Source: Botrimarina mediterranea
GTDB taxonomy: Bacteria > Planctomycetota > Planctomycetia > Pirellulales > Lacipirellulaceae
Reading direction: 5' to 3'
Assembly: GCF_007753265.1 (NCBI RefSeq)
Contig: NZ_CP036349.1
Coordinates: 3,877,363 to 3,941,362 of the forward strand
DNA: 64,000 nt
Shown here: piece after piece, positions 18,097 through 26,492 of the stretch
Layout of the letters: each line of letters begins with the position of its first letter
Numbering within the stretch: position 1 is the stretch's first letter
Position numbers and translations under genes: made by a program
Notes under the pieces: generated by a model
Databases searched by the model: none
What the model was told of the DNA's origin: nothing
Seen by the model: the letters and a program-made list of their open reading frames with translations, nothing else

Positions 18097-18393
18097 TGCG
18101 GGGCGCAACTTAAGAAAGGAGAGAGGGGGATAGATGGAGATACGCGGGATCGCAAGCGGACGAGATACTCCAAATAACTGCGAGCCGCTTCCGACGCGTC
18201 GAATCAATCGTGGGTAAATTTCTCCTTCATTCTAGACGCTTAGCCATCCGCATGGCGCCGCCCCTCCAGAAGTCCATCCCCCCATCCCCAGCAATCTCCT
18301 TATCCACCTCCTAAACCCTGCCACCGCGTACCGCTCACCCCGCCCCTACGCTAGAATGCCCCCGTTCTTTGGCAGTCCGGTTGGAGCGTCGCG
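18097..18393. other. Divergent intergenic region upstream of purD
   Basis: About 297 bp between the divergently transcribed cupredoxin-like gene and purD. A TAGAAT near 18352 could serve as a -10 box for purD but no matching -35 is visible. Otherwise C-rich sequence without a recognised gene or repeat. Confidence 0.4.
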
Positions 18394-19731
18394 ATGAAAG
18401 TCTTGGTCGTTGGGAATGGCGGGCGTGAACACGCCCTGTGTTGGAAGCTCGCGCAGAGCCCGCGGGCCGATATCGTCTTCTGCGCCCCGGGCAACGCCGG
18501 CACGGCTCGGGAAACGGGTCTACCGATCCAGAACGTCGATATCGCCGCTACCGACACGGCCCGGCTCGTGGAGTTCGCCAAGGCGAACGAGATCGGCCTG
18601 ACGGTCGTCGGCCCCGAGGCGCCGCTGGTGGCGGGTCTCGTGGACGCCCTACAAGACGCCGGGCTCAAAGTGTTCGGCCCCTCGAAGGTCGCCGCCGAGC
18701 TCGAGGGCTCCAAGGTCTTCTGCAAAGAGCTGCTCCGGCACGGCGACATCCCCACCGGCGATTTCCACACGTTCCGCACCGCCGAAGAAGCGGTGCTGTT
18801 CCTCAACGAGCGTGAGAGCCAAACCCTCGTCGTGAAGGCCGACGGCCTCGCCGCGGGCAAGGGCGTCGTGGTCTGCGACAACCGCGACGAGGCGCTCGAC
18901 GCCGTCCAGCGCATCGCCGGCGACAAGGAGTTCGGCGCCGCGGGCAATCGGATCCTCATCGAGGAGCGGCTGCACGGCCAAGAGGTGAGCATCCTGGCGA
19001 TTACGGACGGCAAGTCGATTGTCGCTCTTCCGGCCGCCCAGGACCACAAGGCGGCCTACGACGGCGACAAAGGCCCCAACACGGGCGGCATGGGCGCGTA
19101 CTCCCCTGCCCCGATCGTTGACGACGCCCTCTTGCGCCGCGTCGAGGAAGAGATCCTCATCCCGACGGTCCACCACATGAAGCGCAAGCGCCGCCCCTTC
19201 CGCGGTGTCCTTTACGCGGGCCTGATGCTCACCAAGCAAGGCCCGAAGGTGCTGGAGTACAACGTCCGCTTCGGCGACCCCGAATGCCAACCGGTACTGA
19301 TGCGGCTCAAGAGCGACCTGCTCGACGTTCTCGAGGCGACCGCCGACGGCCGGCTCGACGAGGCGCCGCCGATGGAGTGGGACCCGCGACCGTCGGTCTG
19401 CGTTGTGATGGCAAGCGAGGGTTATCCGGGCAATTACGAGAAGGGCCATGTCATCAGCGGCCTCGAAGAAGCGGCGAAGGTCCCCAACGTGAAAGTGTTC
19501 CACGCCGGCACTGCGTCGATCGACGGCGACGTGGTGAACGTCGGCGGCCGCGTGCTAGGCGTCACGGCCCTGGGCGAAACGATCCCTGCCGCAAAGCTCG
19601 CCGCCTACACCGCCGTGAAGGCGATCCGCTGGCGCGGCGCCTGGTGCCGCAAGGACATCGCCGACAAGGCGGTGTGGGAGGAGAAGGTGAAGGTGAAGGA
19701 TGAGCGGACGCGGTTTGGGTTGAAGGAGTGA
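18394..19731 (+). CDS. purD: Phosphoribosylamine-glycine ligase
   Basis: 445 residues. The start MKVLVVGNGGREHAL is diagnostic for PurD (ATP-grasp fold), as are VVGPEAPLVAGLVDAL, VKADGLAAGKGVVV, DHKAAYDGDKGPNTGGMGAY (residues 226-246) and EYNVRFGDPECQPVLMRL. It joins glycine to phosphoribosylamine in purine synthesis. No other pur gene is adjacent. The next gene starts 26 bp after its stop. Confidence 0.97.
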   Translation: MKVLVVGNGGREHALCWKLAQSPRADIVFCAPGNAGTARETGLPIQNVDIAATDTARLVEFAKANEIGLTVVGPEAPLVAGLVDALQDAGLKVFGPSKVAAELEGSKVFCKELLRHGDIPTGDFHTFRTAEEAVLFLNERESQTLVVKADGLAAGKGVVVCDNRDEALDAVQRIAGDKEFGAAGNRILIEERLHGQEVSILAITDGKSIVALPAAQDHKAAYDGDKGPNTGGMGAYSPAPIVDDALLRRVEEEILIPTVHHMKRKRRPFRGVLYAGLMLTKQGPKVLEYNVRFGDPECQPVLMRLKSDLLDVLEATADGRLDEAPPMEWDPRPSVCVVMASEGYPGNYEKGHVISGLEEAAKVPNVKVFHAGTASIDGDVVNVGGRVLGVTALGETIPAAKLAAYTAVKAIRWRGAWCRKDIADKAVWEEKVKVKDERTRFGLKE

Positions 19732-19757
19732 TGTCCCTTACTCTCGGAGGAGGCGCG

Positions 19758-20351
19758 ATGAGCGCTCGACGCGCCGTATCACTGGGGGTTGGAATCTCCG
19801 CCATCGGTTTGACCCTTCTTGCGTTCGCTCTTCGCCCAAAGAGTGTCGAATCTCCCAACACGAAACGCGACGCACCTGCTCGAATGAAACTCGGCCAAGT
19901 GATCGAAGATATTGACTCGCTAACGCTCATTAAGTTCGACTTTGTCTTCGACGGCGGTAGTTTGATCTTCGGCTTTTCATCTCGCTCGGCGAATGAGCTT
20001 GAGGGTGCACCAAAATCCGACGTCTTCGTGTTCCTCCCTAGCCCAAGAAGTCTCTATTTGAATCAAGAGACATCGAATCCAAACCTAACGCAGCCTGTCT
20101 ACACTTACCCGCCCAAGATGCTTGAGCAGGCAGCCATCGTTAGCGACGACGACCCCGACTACGAGTCGTTTGTCCGACTGATCCGCAACGCGGGAACACG
20201 GAATCCCACTGAAGAAACGCCTAGTGAGGAATGGCAGGAGGCTCTTGAGATTGTCAAAGCAGCGGTCGTTGACGGCAAAGAGCCTAGGTGGGGCGGCAAC
20301 GCTTTCGCTGGATACCGTGATCTCTCCGTTGAATCTCTCGATGTAAAGTGA
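19758..20351 (+). CDS. Hypothetical membrane-anchored protein
   Basis: About 197 residues. The start is the ATG at 19758, preceded by GGAGG 7 bases upstream. The N-terminus is one hydrophobic helix (AVSLGVGISAIGLTLLAFAL), then a charged linker and a globular region rich in Asp and Glu. No family is recognised. Base composition is lower in GC than purD, suggesting a different history. Although it lies 26 bp after purD it has no obvious link to purines. Confidence 0.7.
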   Translation: MSARRAVSLGVGISAIGLTLLAFALRPKSVESPNTKRDAPARMKLGQVIEDIDSLTLIKFDFVFDGGSLIFGFSSRSANELEGAPKSDVFVFLPSPRSLYLNQETSNPNLTQPVYTYPPKMLEQAAIVSDDDPDYESFVRLIRNAGTRNPTEETPSEEWQEALEIVKAAVVDGKEPRWGGNAFAGYRDLSVESLDVK

Positions 20352-20554
20352 GTCAGAATTCTCATTCAGTGGATTGGGCGATTTCAAGAACCCTTAATAA
20401 CAAGATGGAGGTGAGCAACCACGCGACAACTCACGTAAATTGACATCACGTCAACTCACCAGTGCCGCCGACTAGCAAAAGGTACGCCGCTGCGGGTGCG
20501 ACTTCCTGTCGCCACGCCCGGCCTTGCTAGCACCCCTCCACCGTGAGGCAGACG

Positions 20555-21388
20555 ATGGCCGGGTTTCGCCGCTTCAAGCGCCGCTATCTCCCCTTCCTCA
20601 TGGAAGGCTACGAGGTGCGACGGCTCCGTGACCGACTTTTGCGGAAGATCGGCCTCACCCGGGCCTACGAGCCCGAGGCGCTGACGATCGATCCGACGCT
20701 GCGTTTCGACGGCCTGCTCTCGTTGGTTGCGGCGGCCCACGTGCTGGAGCACGGTGAGATCACCTTCTTGCAGGTCGGCGCCTTCGATGGTGAGGAGGGG
20801 GACGCCATCGTCCACCTCATTGAGAACTACCCGGCCCGCGGCGTTTTAGTCGAGCCGCAGCCACGCGTCTTCGCGCGACTCTGCAAGCGGCACGAACGCC
20901 GCAACGACTTGACGCTCGTCAACGCGGCGATCGACAGCGAGGGCGGATCGCGGCCGTTCTACCTGGCGAAGAACGCCGATGTGCAGTTCGCTTCGTTCGA
21001 CCGTGGTCACTTGCTGCGGCACGGCTTGAATCACAACGAGATCGAGGCGGTCGAGGTCGAGTGCCTGACGATCAACGACGTGCTCGATCGGGCCGGCATG
21101 GAATCGGTGGACCTCGTCCAGGTCGACGCCGAAGGGCACGACTACGCGATCCTCCGCTCGATCGACCTGGAGCGCGTCGCGCCGCGGGTCATCCGCTTCG
21201 AGCACCGCCACTTCGACCGCGGCGACCTCACGGAATGGGTCGATACGCTCGCCGAACACAACTATCGTTTCCTGACAGAGAAGCTTGACGTGCTTGCGAT
21301 CCGGTCGGAAGTTGAGGAACCCGCCATCTTAAAGATGGAGAGACCGGCTGCGCTCGGTGAACCGGCGCAAAGCCGCCGAGCGGCGTGA
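20555..21388 (+). CDS. FkbM-family SAM-dependent methyltransferase
   Basis: About 277 residues. Features of the FkbM fold: FLQVGAFDGEEGD (motif I, residues ~70-82), GVLVEPQPRVFARL (motif II, acidic residue after the second strand), NAAIDSEGG, and SVDLVQVDAEGHDYAIL-RSID near residue 190, the most diagnostic stretch. It methylates a hydroxyl of an unknown substrate, often a sugar. The ATG is preceded by GAGG 6 bases upstream; a GTG 12 bases earlier is possible. It stands alone, with no glycosyltransferase cluster. Confidence 0.88.
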   Translation: MAGFRRFKRRYLPFLMEGYEVRRLRDRLLRKIGLTRAYEPEALTIDPTLRFDGLLSLVAAAHVLEHGEITFLQVGAFDGEEGDAIVHLIENYPARGVLVEPQPRVFARLCKRHERRNDLTLVNAAIDSEGGSRPFYLAKNADVQFASFDRGHLLRHGLNHNEIEAVEVECLTINDVLDRAGMESVDLVQVDAEGHDYAILRSIDLERVAPRVIRFEHRHFDRGDLTEWVDTLAEHNYRFLTEKLDVLAIRSEVEEPAILKMERPAALGEPAQSRRAA

Positions 21389-21420
21389 GGTTGACGATTC
21401 GCTGAACCAGTGAGGCCCGC

Positions 21421-22011
21421 TTGCTATCATTCGATTACCCTTGGGCCGGCCTCGAAGATCATCTCGCCGCGCATCACAACGGCCGGCTGCCGCTGTTCGC
21501 GTATGGCTCGTTGCTCAACGCCGCGTCGGCGGTGCGGACGATGCCGGGTTGGCGTGGTGAAGAGTGCCGCCCCGCGAATGCGGTGGGCTTAGTTCGGGTC
21601 TTCAACTATCCGCTGACGCCCGACGCAATCGAGCGTTACGGCCCCGGCCCGACGCCACAGCACGTCGCCGCGCTCGGTGTGAGAGCAACGGGCCTGCCGA
21701 CCGACCGCGTCAACGGACTCGTCTACTCGCTCGCAGCGGAAGACCTCAAAGGCTTTCGCCAACGTGAGACGGGTTATCGGTTGGCCGAGGTCTCGATAAC
21801 GCCGTGGGGCGAAGGAGCCTCCGACAACTCTTCTTCGAAAGCGTTCGCGCTGGAGTATCTCGGGCCCGATGATCCGCAGTTGCTGCCGCACCCAGAGTAT
21901 CTCGTCGTCTGCCGTAAAGGCGCCGCGAGCTTTGGTGAAAGCTTTCGCGACGATTTCGATAGAACGACGTTTCTCGCCGATGGCCGTCGTTTGATCGATT
22001 ACCTCTCGTAA
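21421..22011 (+). CDS. Gamma-glutamylcyclotransferase-like (AIG2-type) protein
   Basis: 196 residues from a TTG start with GAGG 5 bases upstream. The substrate-loop motif LFAYGSLLN (residues 24-33) is characteristic of the GGCT fold. A Glu that could act as catalytic acid lies in FRQRETGYRLAEV near residue 117. The substrate is not predictable. It follows the FkbM gene by about 30 bp. Confidence in the family is good, in the reaction low. Confidence 0.8.
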   Translation: MLSFDYPWAGLEDHLAAHHNGRLPLFAYGSLLNAASAVRTMPGWRGEECRPANAVGLVRVFNYPLTPDAIERYGPGPTPQHVAALGVRATGLPTDRVNGLVYSLAAEDLKGFRQRETGYRLAEVSITPWGEGASDNSSSKAFALEYLGPDDPQLLPHPEYLVVCRKGAASFGESFRDDFDRTTFLADGRRLIDYLS

Positions 22012-22029
22012 TCTTTGTCAGCACGAGTT

Positions 22030-22115
22030 GTGGGAGGGGTCTCCAGACCCCGATTACGGTGTGTTGGCCGAACACGGCTTGGTGCGCGTAATCCGGGTCC
22101 GCAGACCCCTTCCAC
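22030..22115. repeat. 86-bp palindromic repeat, copy 1
   Basis: The ends are GTGGGAGGGGTCTCCAGACC on the left and its near complement on the right. The same family occurs at 28051-28136 (86 bp) and 46253-46337 (85 bp). The whole unit can fold into one long hairpin. It sits between the GGCT-like gene and the amidohydrolase gene. Confidence 0.9.
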
Positions 22116-22235
22116 AGCAAAGCTTCCGCTCAGCAGCAATCGCGCATTTGCGCTGCCGTCTCGCCCGCTGCTCGACTTCATGGGCGCCGCATGCTTATCC
22201 TCGGCGAGGTTTCCTAACCCCAGCCGAGAAGTTCC

Positions 22236-23846
22236 ATGCCGCGACTTCGTTCTGTCTTCATAGCACTTGCCGCACTCGGTGTGCTCACTCCGGGTTCACT
22301 CGCCATCGAAGCCGACTACGTCCTAACCGGTGGCATGATCGTCGACGGCTCGGGCGAGAAGGGTTACGTCGGTGACTTAGCGATCCTCGGCGACAAGATC
22401 GTCGCGGTCGGTGAGTTCACGGTCGAAGGCGACACCGAGCAAATCGACTGCACGGGCCTCGTCGTCACGCCGGGGTTCATTGACCTGCACAACCACAGCG
22501 ACTCCTCCACCACGGTCGAAGATAAGGAGACTGGCAAGGACATCTCGACGCGCGCGATTCTAGCCGACGACACGCGGCCCTCGGCTTGTTATCTGACGCA
22601 GGGCTGCACGACAATTGTCACCGGAAACTGCGGCGGTGGGGCGCTCGATGTCGCCGAGTACTACGACGCCCTCGAGAAGACACCGTCGGGCGTCAACGTC
22701 GCGCACCTCGTGCCCCAAGGCGCGGTGCGGGAGAAGATCATCGGTTCGACGCGTCGCGCGCCGTCGGAGGACGAACTCATGCGGATGCAGCAGCTCGTCG
22801 ATGACGGCATGGCGGCGGGCGCGTGGGGCATGACCACCGGCCTACAGTACGTCCCGTCGGCCTACGCCGACACCGACGAGATCGCCGCGCTCGCCAAGGT
22901 CGTCGCTAACTACAACGGCATCTACGCCAGCCACATCCGTGACGAGGGAGACACGCTCCTCGAATCGATCGACGAGGCGATCGAGATCGGCCGTCTGAGC
23001 GGCGCAGCGGTACACATCTCGCATCTTAAGGCGAGCAAACGCCGCAACTGGGGCAAGGTCCGCGCCGCCGCCGAGTTGATCGAGGCGACCCGCGCCAAGG
23101 GCCTTCGCGTCACTGCCGACCAGTACCCCTACGAAGCGAGCAGCACGTCGATCTCGGCGATGCTGCTCCCCGACGAAGAGCGTGAAGGCGGGAACAGGGC
23201 CGTCATCAAACGGCTCGAGGACCCCGCCGAAGTCGAGCGTTTGCGGCCGATCGTCGCCGAGTCGCTCGCCCAGCGCGACCGCATCCTCGTCGCCAGTTGC
23301 CGCAAGCGCCCCGAATGGAACGGCCGACTCGTGCAGGAGATCGCGCGGTCCGAGGGCCGGGAACCGATCGAAATCGCGTTCGAGCTCCTTACGATGGGCG
23401 ACGTGCCGGGCGTCAACTTCGGCATGGACCCGCGCGACGTGGAGTGGCTAATGCCCCGGCCGTGGCTAGCGACCGCCTCGGACGGCGGCGTCAAAGTCGA
23501 GGACGGCACGAAGCCCCACCCACGCAGCTTCGGCACGTTCTCACGCAAGATCGGCCACTACGCGATCGGCGAAGGGACGATGCCACTCGAACAAGCCGTC
23601 CGCAGCTCCAGCGGCCTCCCCGCCGATATCCTCAGCATGACGGATCGCGGCTACCTGCGACCGGGCCTGTACGCCGACATCGTCGTGCTCGACCCCGCGA
23701 CCTACCGCGACACGGCGACGTACGAGGCGCCGTTCGGCATGTCCACCGGCGTGAAGTGGTTGCTGGTGAATGGCTCGCTGGCGATCCGCGACGGCGAGCT
23801 TGCCGACCTCACCGCGGGGCGGCCGTTGCGGAAGCCAGCGCCATGA
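22236..23846 (+). CDS. Exported D-aminoacylase/N-acyl-D-amino-acid deacylase-like amidohydrolase
   Basis: 536 residues. A signal peptide is present (MPRLRSVFIALAALGVLTPGSLA). The amidohydrolase start is LTGGMIVDGSGEKGY, then GFIDLHNHSDSS (metal-binding HxH near residue 82), GNCGGG, ASHIRDEGDTLLESIDEAIEIGRLSGAAVHISHLKAS with further His ligands, and TVVLDP-type closing strand (ADIVVLDPATY). The family releases acyl groups from N-acyl-D-amino acids, and related members cleave other amides. Export to the periplasm is suggested by the signal peptide. No AraC-type regulator is nearby. Confidence 0.9.
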   Translation: MPRLRSVFIALAALGVLTPGSLAIEADYVLTGGMIVDGSGEKGYVGDLAILGDKIVAVGEFTVEGDTEQIDCTGLVVTPGFIDLHNHSDSSTTVEDKETGKDISTRAILADDTRPSACYLTQGCTTIVTGNCGGGALDVAEYYDALEKTPSGVNVAHLVPQGAVREKIIGSTRRAPSEDELMRMQQLVDDGMAAGAWGMTTGLQYVPSAYADTDEIAALAKVVANYNGIYASHIRDEGDTLLESIDEAIEIGRLSGAAVHISHLKASKRRNWGKVRAAAELIEATRAKGLRVTADQYPYEASSTSISAMLLPDEEREGGNRAVIKRLEDPAEVERLRPIVAESLAQRDRILVASCRKRPEWNGRLVQEIARSEGREPIEIAFELLTMGDVPGVNFGMDPRDVEWLMPRPWLATASDGGVKVEDGTKPHPRSFGTFSRKIGHYAIGEGTMPLEQAVRSSSGLPADILSMTDRGYLRPGLYADIVVLDPATYRDTATYEAPFGMSTGVKWLLVNGSLAIRDGELADLTAGRPLRKPAP

Positions 23847-23864
23847 CGTCGTCATGCGTCGGCT

Positions 23865-25112
23865 CTAATTGATCCAGAAGGCGAAACCGATGAAGTTGCC
23901 ACGGAAGACACGCTGGAGCATCATCCAGGTTTCTTCTTCGGTCTTTGGGCCTTCTTCAAGATAGGGCGCGGCCGCCGAACCTTGGACCCAGAGCACCAGG
24001 TCGAGTTGAGTCGGCTCATAGAACACGCGGCGTAGATTGACGCCCTGGTCGCTTTCACGCCAAAACGGAGCGAGCTTCTCGCCCTCAAGCAACGACTCGG
24101 CCTCGTCCAGAAACGTTTGCCAGGCGTCGATCTGTTCTTGCGAGAGAGCGCCACGCGGCAATACGCTTTGTTGCTCTGGGCCAGGAATCCACTCGTGGTC
24201 GTTGTCGGTCTCGGCGAGGATCGACCGCCAGCTGTCGCGGCTGGTCTCTACCATCAGCAGCAGGTGACCGTGAGCTCTCTTGAGCCGTTCCGGTTCTGCC
24301 AGGGGCCAGTCCACCAAGTGGATCATCGCAATCGCATCGGCAAACTGGTACTGCCAGCGTTTGCTTCGCTGCTGCCTTTCATCGGCTCCTGGGGTGTCGT
24401 GCGTAAGGAAGTCGTGCTTCAACTCTGACTTCGGGAAGACCAGTTGCGCCGTATGGTCGAACATCCGCTGCTGATCGTAGGCAAGCAGCGACTCGCCGAG
24501 GGCGCATAGCACGTGACAATATCCCCGCAGCCAATACACGTCCGCCGTATCGAGACCGACGACGAAGGCGTCCTCCTCCGCCTTCTCGTCACGCATTCTT
24601 GTCATCGACCGGTAGGCCGCGCCGAGCGACTCGCTAGCTTCTGCCTTGCCGTCGGCGTTGAAGTCCATCCGCAGCGCGGCGATATCCACTAGCCACTTAA
24701 CGTCACGGTCGCCAACCTTCACGAGGATTGCTTCGACCTCGGCGAGGTCCGCGACGAATTGCTCAAGGACTTCGCGGACATCCTCGTAACCGACTTTTTG
24801 AGGTTCGTCGTTGGGTGGGACCGGCAAGCGGAAGAAAGGCATCGCCCGCATCAATGAGTCGCCCGTCCCGAATCGGTAGCTCGCTTGCCCAAGACGTTCA
24901 ACGGCGCCGAGAAACTTCACGGCCCCGAGTTGGGTTAGCGCCAGGGCGTCGTTCGGAGTGGCGTCAAGCGATTCTTGTAGTGACTTCTCGGCCGCCGCCA
25001 ACTCTCCGTTGGCGAGCATCTCGTCGACCGAAGCGGCATGGGCGTGTGTAGAGACAAGCAGTCCAGCGACGACAAGAATCGCCTTGCTGAAATGAGGACG
25101 GTTGAAGTTCAT
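23865..25112 (-). CDS. Exported hypothetical protein with TPR-like N-terminus
   Basis: About 415 residues. The start at 25112 gives a signal peptide (AILVVAGLLVSTHAHAASV). Residues 25-70 look TPR-like (NGELAAAEKSLQESLDATPNDALALTQLGAVKFLGAVE). Later parts are helical; a stretch MDFNADGKAEASESLG resembles a single EF-hand-like Asp loop. No family is recognised. It converges with the D-aminoacylase gene at 23846 and is divergent from the aldo/keto reductase. Confidence 0.75.
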   Translation of the reverse strand: MNFNRPHFSKAILVVAGLLVSTHAHAASVDEMLANGELAAAEKSLQESLDATPNDALALTQLGAVKFLGAVERLGQASYRFGTGDSLMRAMPFFRLPVPPNDEPQKVGYEDVREVLEQFVADLAEVEAILVKVGDRDVKWLVDIAALRMDFNADGKAEASESLGAAYRSMTRMRDEKAEEDAFVVGLDTADVYWLRGYCHVLCALGESLLAYDQQRMFDHTAQLVFPKSELKHDFLTHDTPGADERQQRSKRWQYQFADAIAMIHLVDWPLAEPERLKRAHGHLLLMVETSRDSWRSILAETDNDHEWIPGPEQQSVLPRGALSQEQIDAWQTFLDEAESLLEGEKLAPFWRESDQGVNLRRVFYEPTQLDLVLWVQGSAAAPYLEEGPKTEEETWMMLQRVFRGNFIGFAFWIN

Positions 25113-25325
25113 TCGCTCGACGCCTGTCGTATGGTGATGAAACGGAGGGGTCCGCGGGTGGCTTCTCAGCAACGACCCTCCATCAGGATAGCCTCAGAAG
25201 TCGGCGTCGTGTTGATCCGGCGGAGCTATCGAAACGTGGCGCCGGCGAGCTTTCCCTGTCGGCATCGCTGGAATAGGCTAGGGTTCGGGTCATACCACGC
25301 CCTTTTCGCCTTTTGGAGCGACGCC

Positions 25326-26270
25326 ATGAGCGACCCCACCATTGAACTGGACCGCCGCCGATTCTTGGGTACCGCTGCTGGCATCGGCGCGGGACTCGGT
25401 GTCGGCGCCCTCGCCCACGGCAAGACGGCCGAGAACGCTGCGCAGCCAGAGTTCGGCGCCGTCCCGCCGCCGCCGATGGTCACGCTCGGCAACACCGGCA
25501 TCCGCACCACGCGGCTCGCCCAGGGGACCGGCGTCGCCGGCGGCAATCGGCAATCAAACCAGACGCGGCTGGGCTTCGAGAAATTTGTCGGGCTCATTCA
25601 ACACGCCTACAACCGCGGCGTCCGCTTCTTCGACCTCGCCGACCTCTACGGCACGCACCTCTACTTCCGCGAGGCCCTGCGAACGATCCCGCGCGACGAG
25701 GTGACGATCCTCAGCAAGCTGTGGTGGCGCTACGACGGCCCCGAGGCCAACACGTCCGCCGCGTTCCGTGAGCAGGTCACCAAGAGTGCGCTGGAACGTT
25801 TCTGCCACGAGCTCTCGACCGACCGCGTCGACATCGTACTCCTGCACTGTTTGATGGATGCGAAGTGGCCCGAGCAGATGAAGCCGTACCGCGCGGCGCT
25901 CGAAGACGCCAAGTCTCGTGGACAAGTGAAGGCTATGGGCGTCTCGTGCCATGACTTTGGCGCGCTAAAGACGGCGGCCCAGACCGACTGGGTCGAGGTG
26001 ATCCTCGCCCGTACGAACCCCGAAGGGGTAAAGATGGACGCGTCGCCCGCCGAGGTCGAAGCGGTCCTCGCCGACGCCCACGCCGCCGGCAAGACGATCA
26101 TTGGCATGAAGATCATCGGCGAAGGCCAGCTCGCCGACGACCGCGACCGCTGCATCGCCTACGCCCAGCAGCACGAGTGGCTCGACGCGATGACGATCGG
26201 CTTCGAGAAGCCCGAGCAGATCGACGACATCCTCCGGCTCTTGGCGAAGCACCCCGCGGTGAACGCGTAG
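25326..26270 (+). CDS. Tat-exported aldo/keto reductase
   Basis: 314 residues. The N-terminus carries a twin-arginine signal (LDRRRFLGTAAGIGAGLGVGALAHG). The aldo/keto reductase fold is seen with FFDLADLYGTHLYFREAL (catalytic Asp and Tyr in the DxxxxYG region), the catalytic Lys in TILSKLWW and RVDIVLLHCL (the His of the tetrad). A GGAG lies about 9 bases before the ATG. It probably uses NADPH; how a cofactor would be available if exported is unclear, but planctomycetes contain many such Tat-tagged AKRs. It stands alone between two hypothetical/propagated intergenic regions. Confidence 0.88.
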   Translation: MSDPTIELDRRRFLGTAAGIGAGLGVGALAHGKTAENAAQPEFGAVPPPPMVTLGNTGIRTTRLAQGTGVAGGNRQSNQTRLGFEKFVGLIQHAYNRGVRFFDLADLYGTHLYFREALRTIPRDEVTILSKLWWRYDGPEANTSAAFREQVTKSALERFCHELSTDRVDIVLLHCLMDAKWPEQMKPYRAALEDAKSRGQVKAMGVSCHDFGALKTAAQTDWVEVILARTNPEGVKMDASPAEVEAVLADAHAAGKTIIGMKIIGEGQLADDRDRCIAYAQQHEWLDAMTIGFEKPEQIDDILRLLAKHPAVNA

Positions 26271-26296
26271 GATACGGGTCGCTACCTCATTTGATC

Positions 26297-26368
26297 TGAG
26301 CCGTGGGCGTTAGCCCTCGGTGGGAAGCTGGTACCAGCAATCCACCGAGGGCTACCGCCCACGGCTCA
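26297..26368. repeat. Palindromic repeat TGAGCCGTGGGCG type, intact copy
   Basis: The left arm TGAGCCGTGGGCGTTAGCCC and onward pairs with the right arm ending GGGCTACCGCCCACGGCTCA, with an 18-bp loop near 26324-26341. It follows the aldo/keto reductase stop by 26 bp and may act as a hairpin at the transcript end. A second copy at 48350-48557 is interrupted by an inserted element. Confidence 0.9.
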
Positions 26369-26492
26369 GGTCGCTTCTGCTGGCGGAGTTCTCCGCCGCC
26401 GCCCCGCCCCCTCAACCGCCGGGGCGCTCTGTGCTACGTTGCTGCGCAGACCCCAAATCAACCTGCCCACCCCCTGTCGAAGGAACGCCCCC

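Noticed and set aside
20440-20460. TTGAC-ATCAC-GTCAA as an operator or -35 box
   Set aside because: Only a 5-bp inverted repeat with no matching -10 and no regulator nearby.
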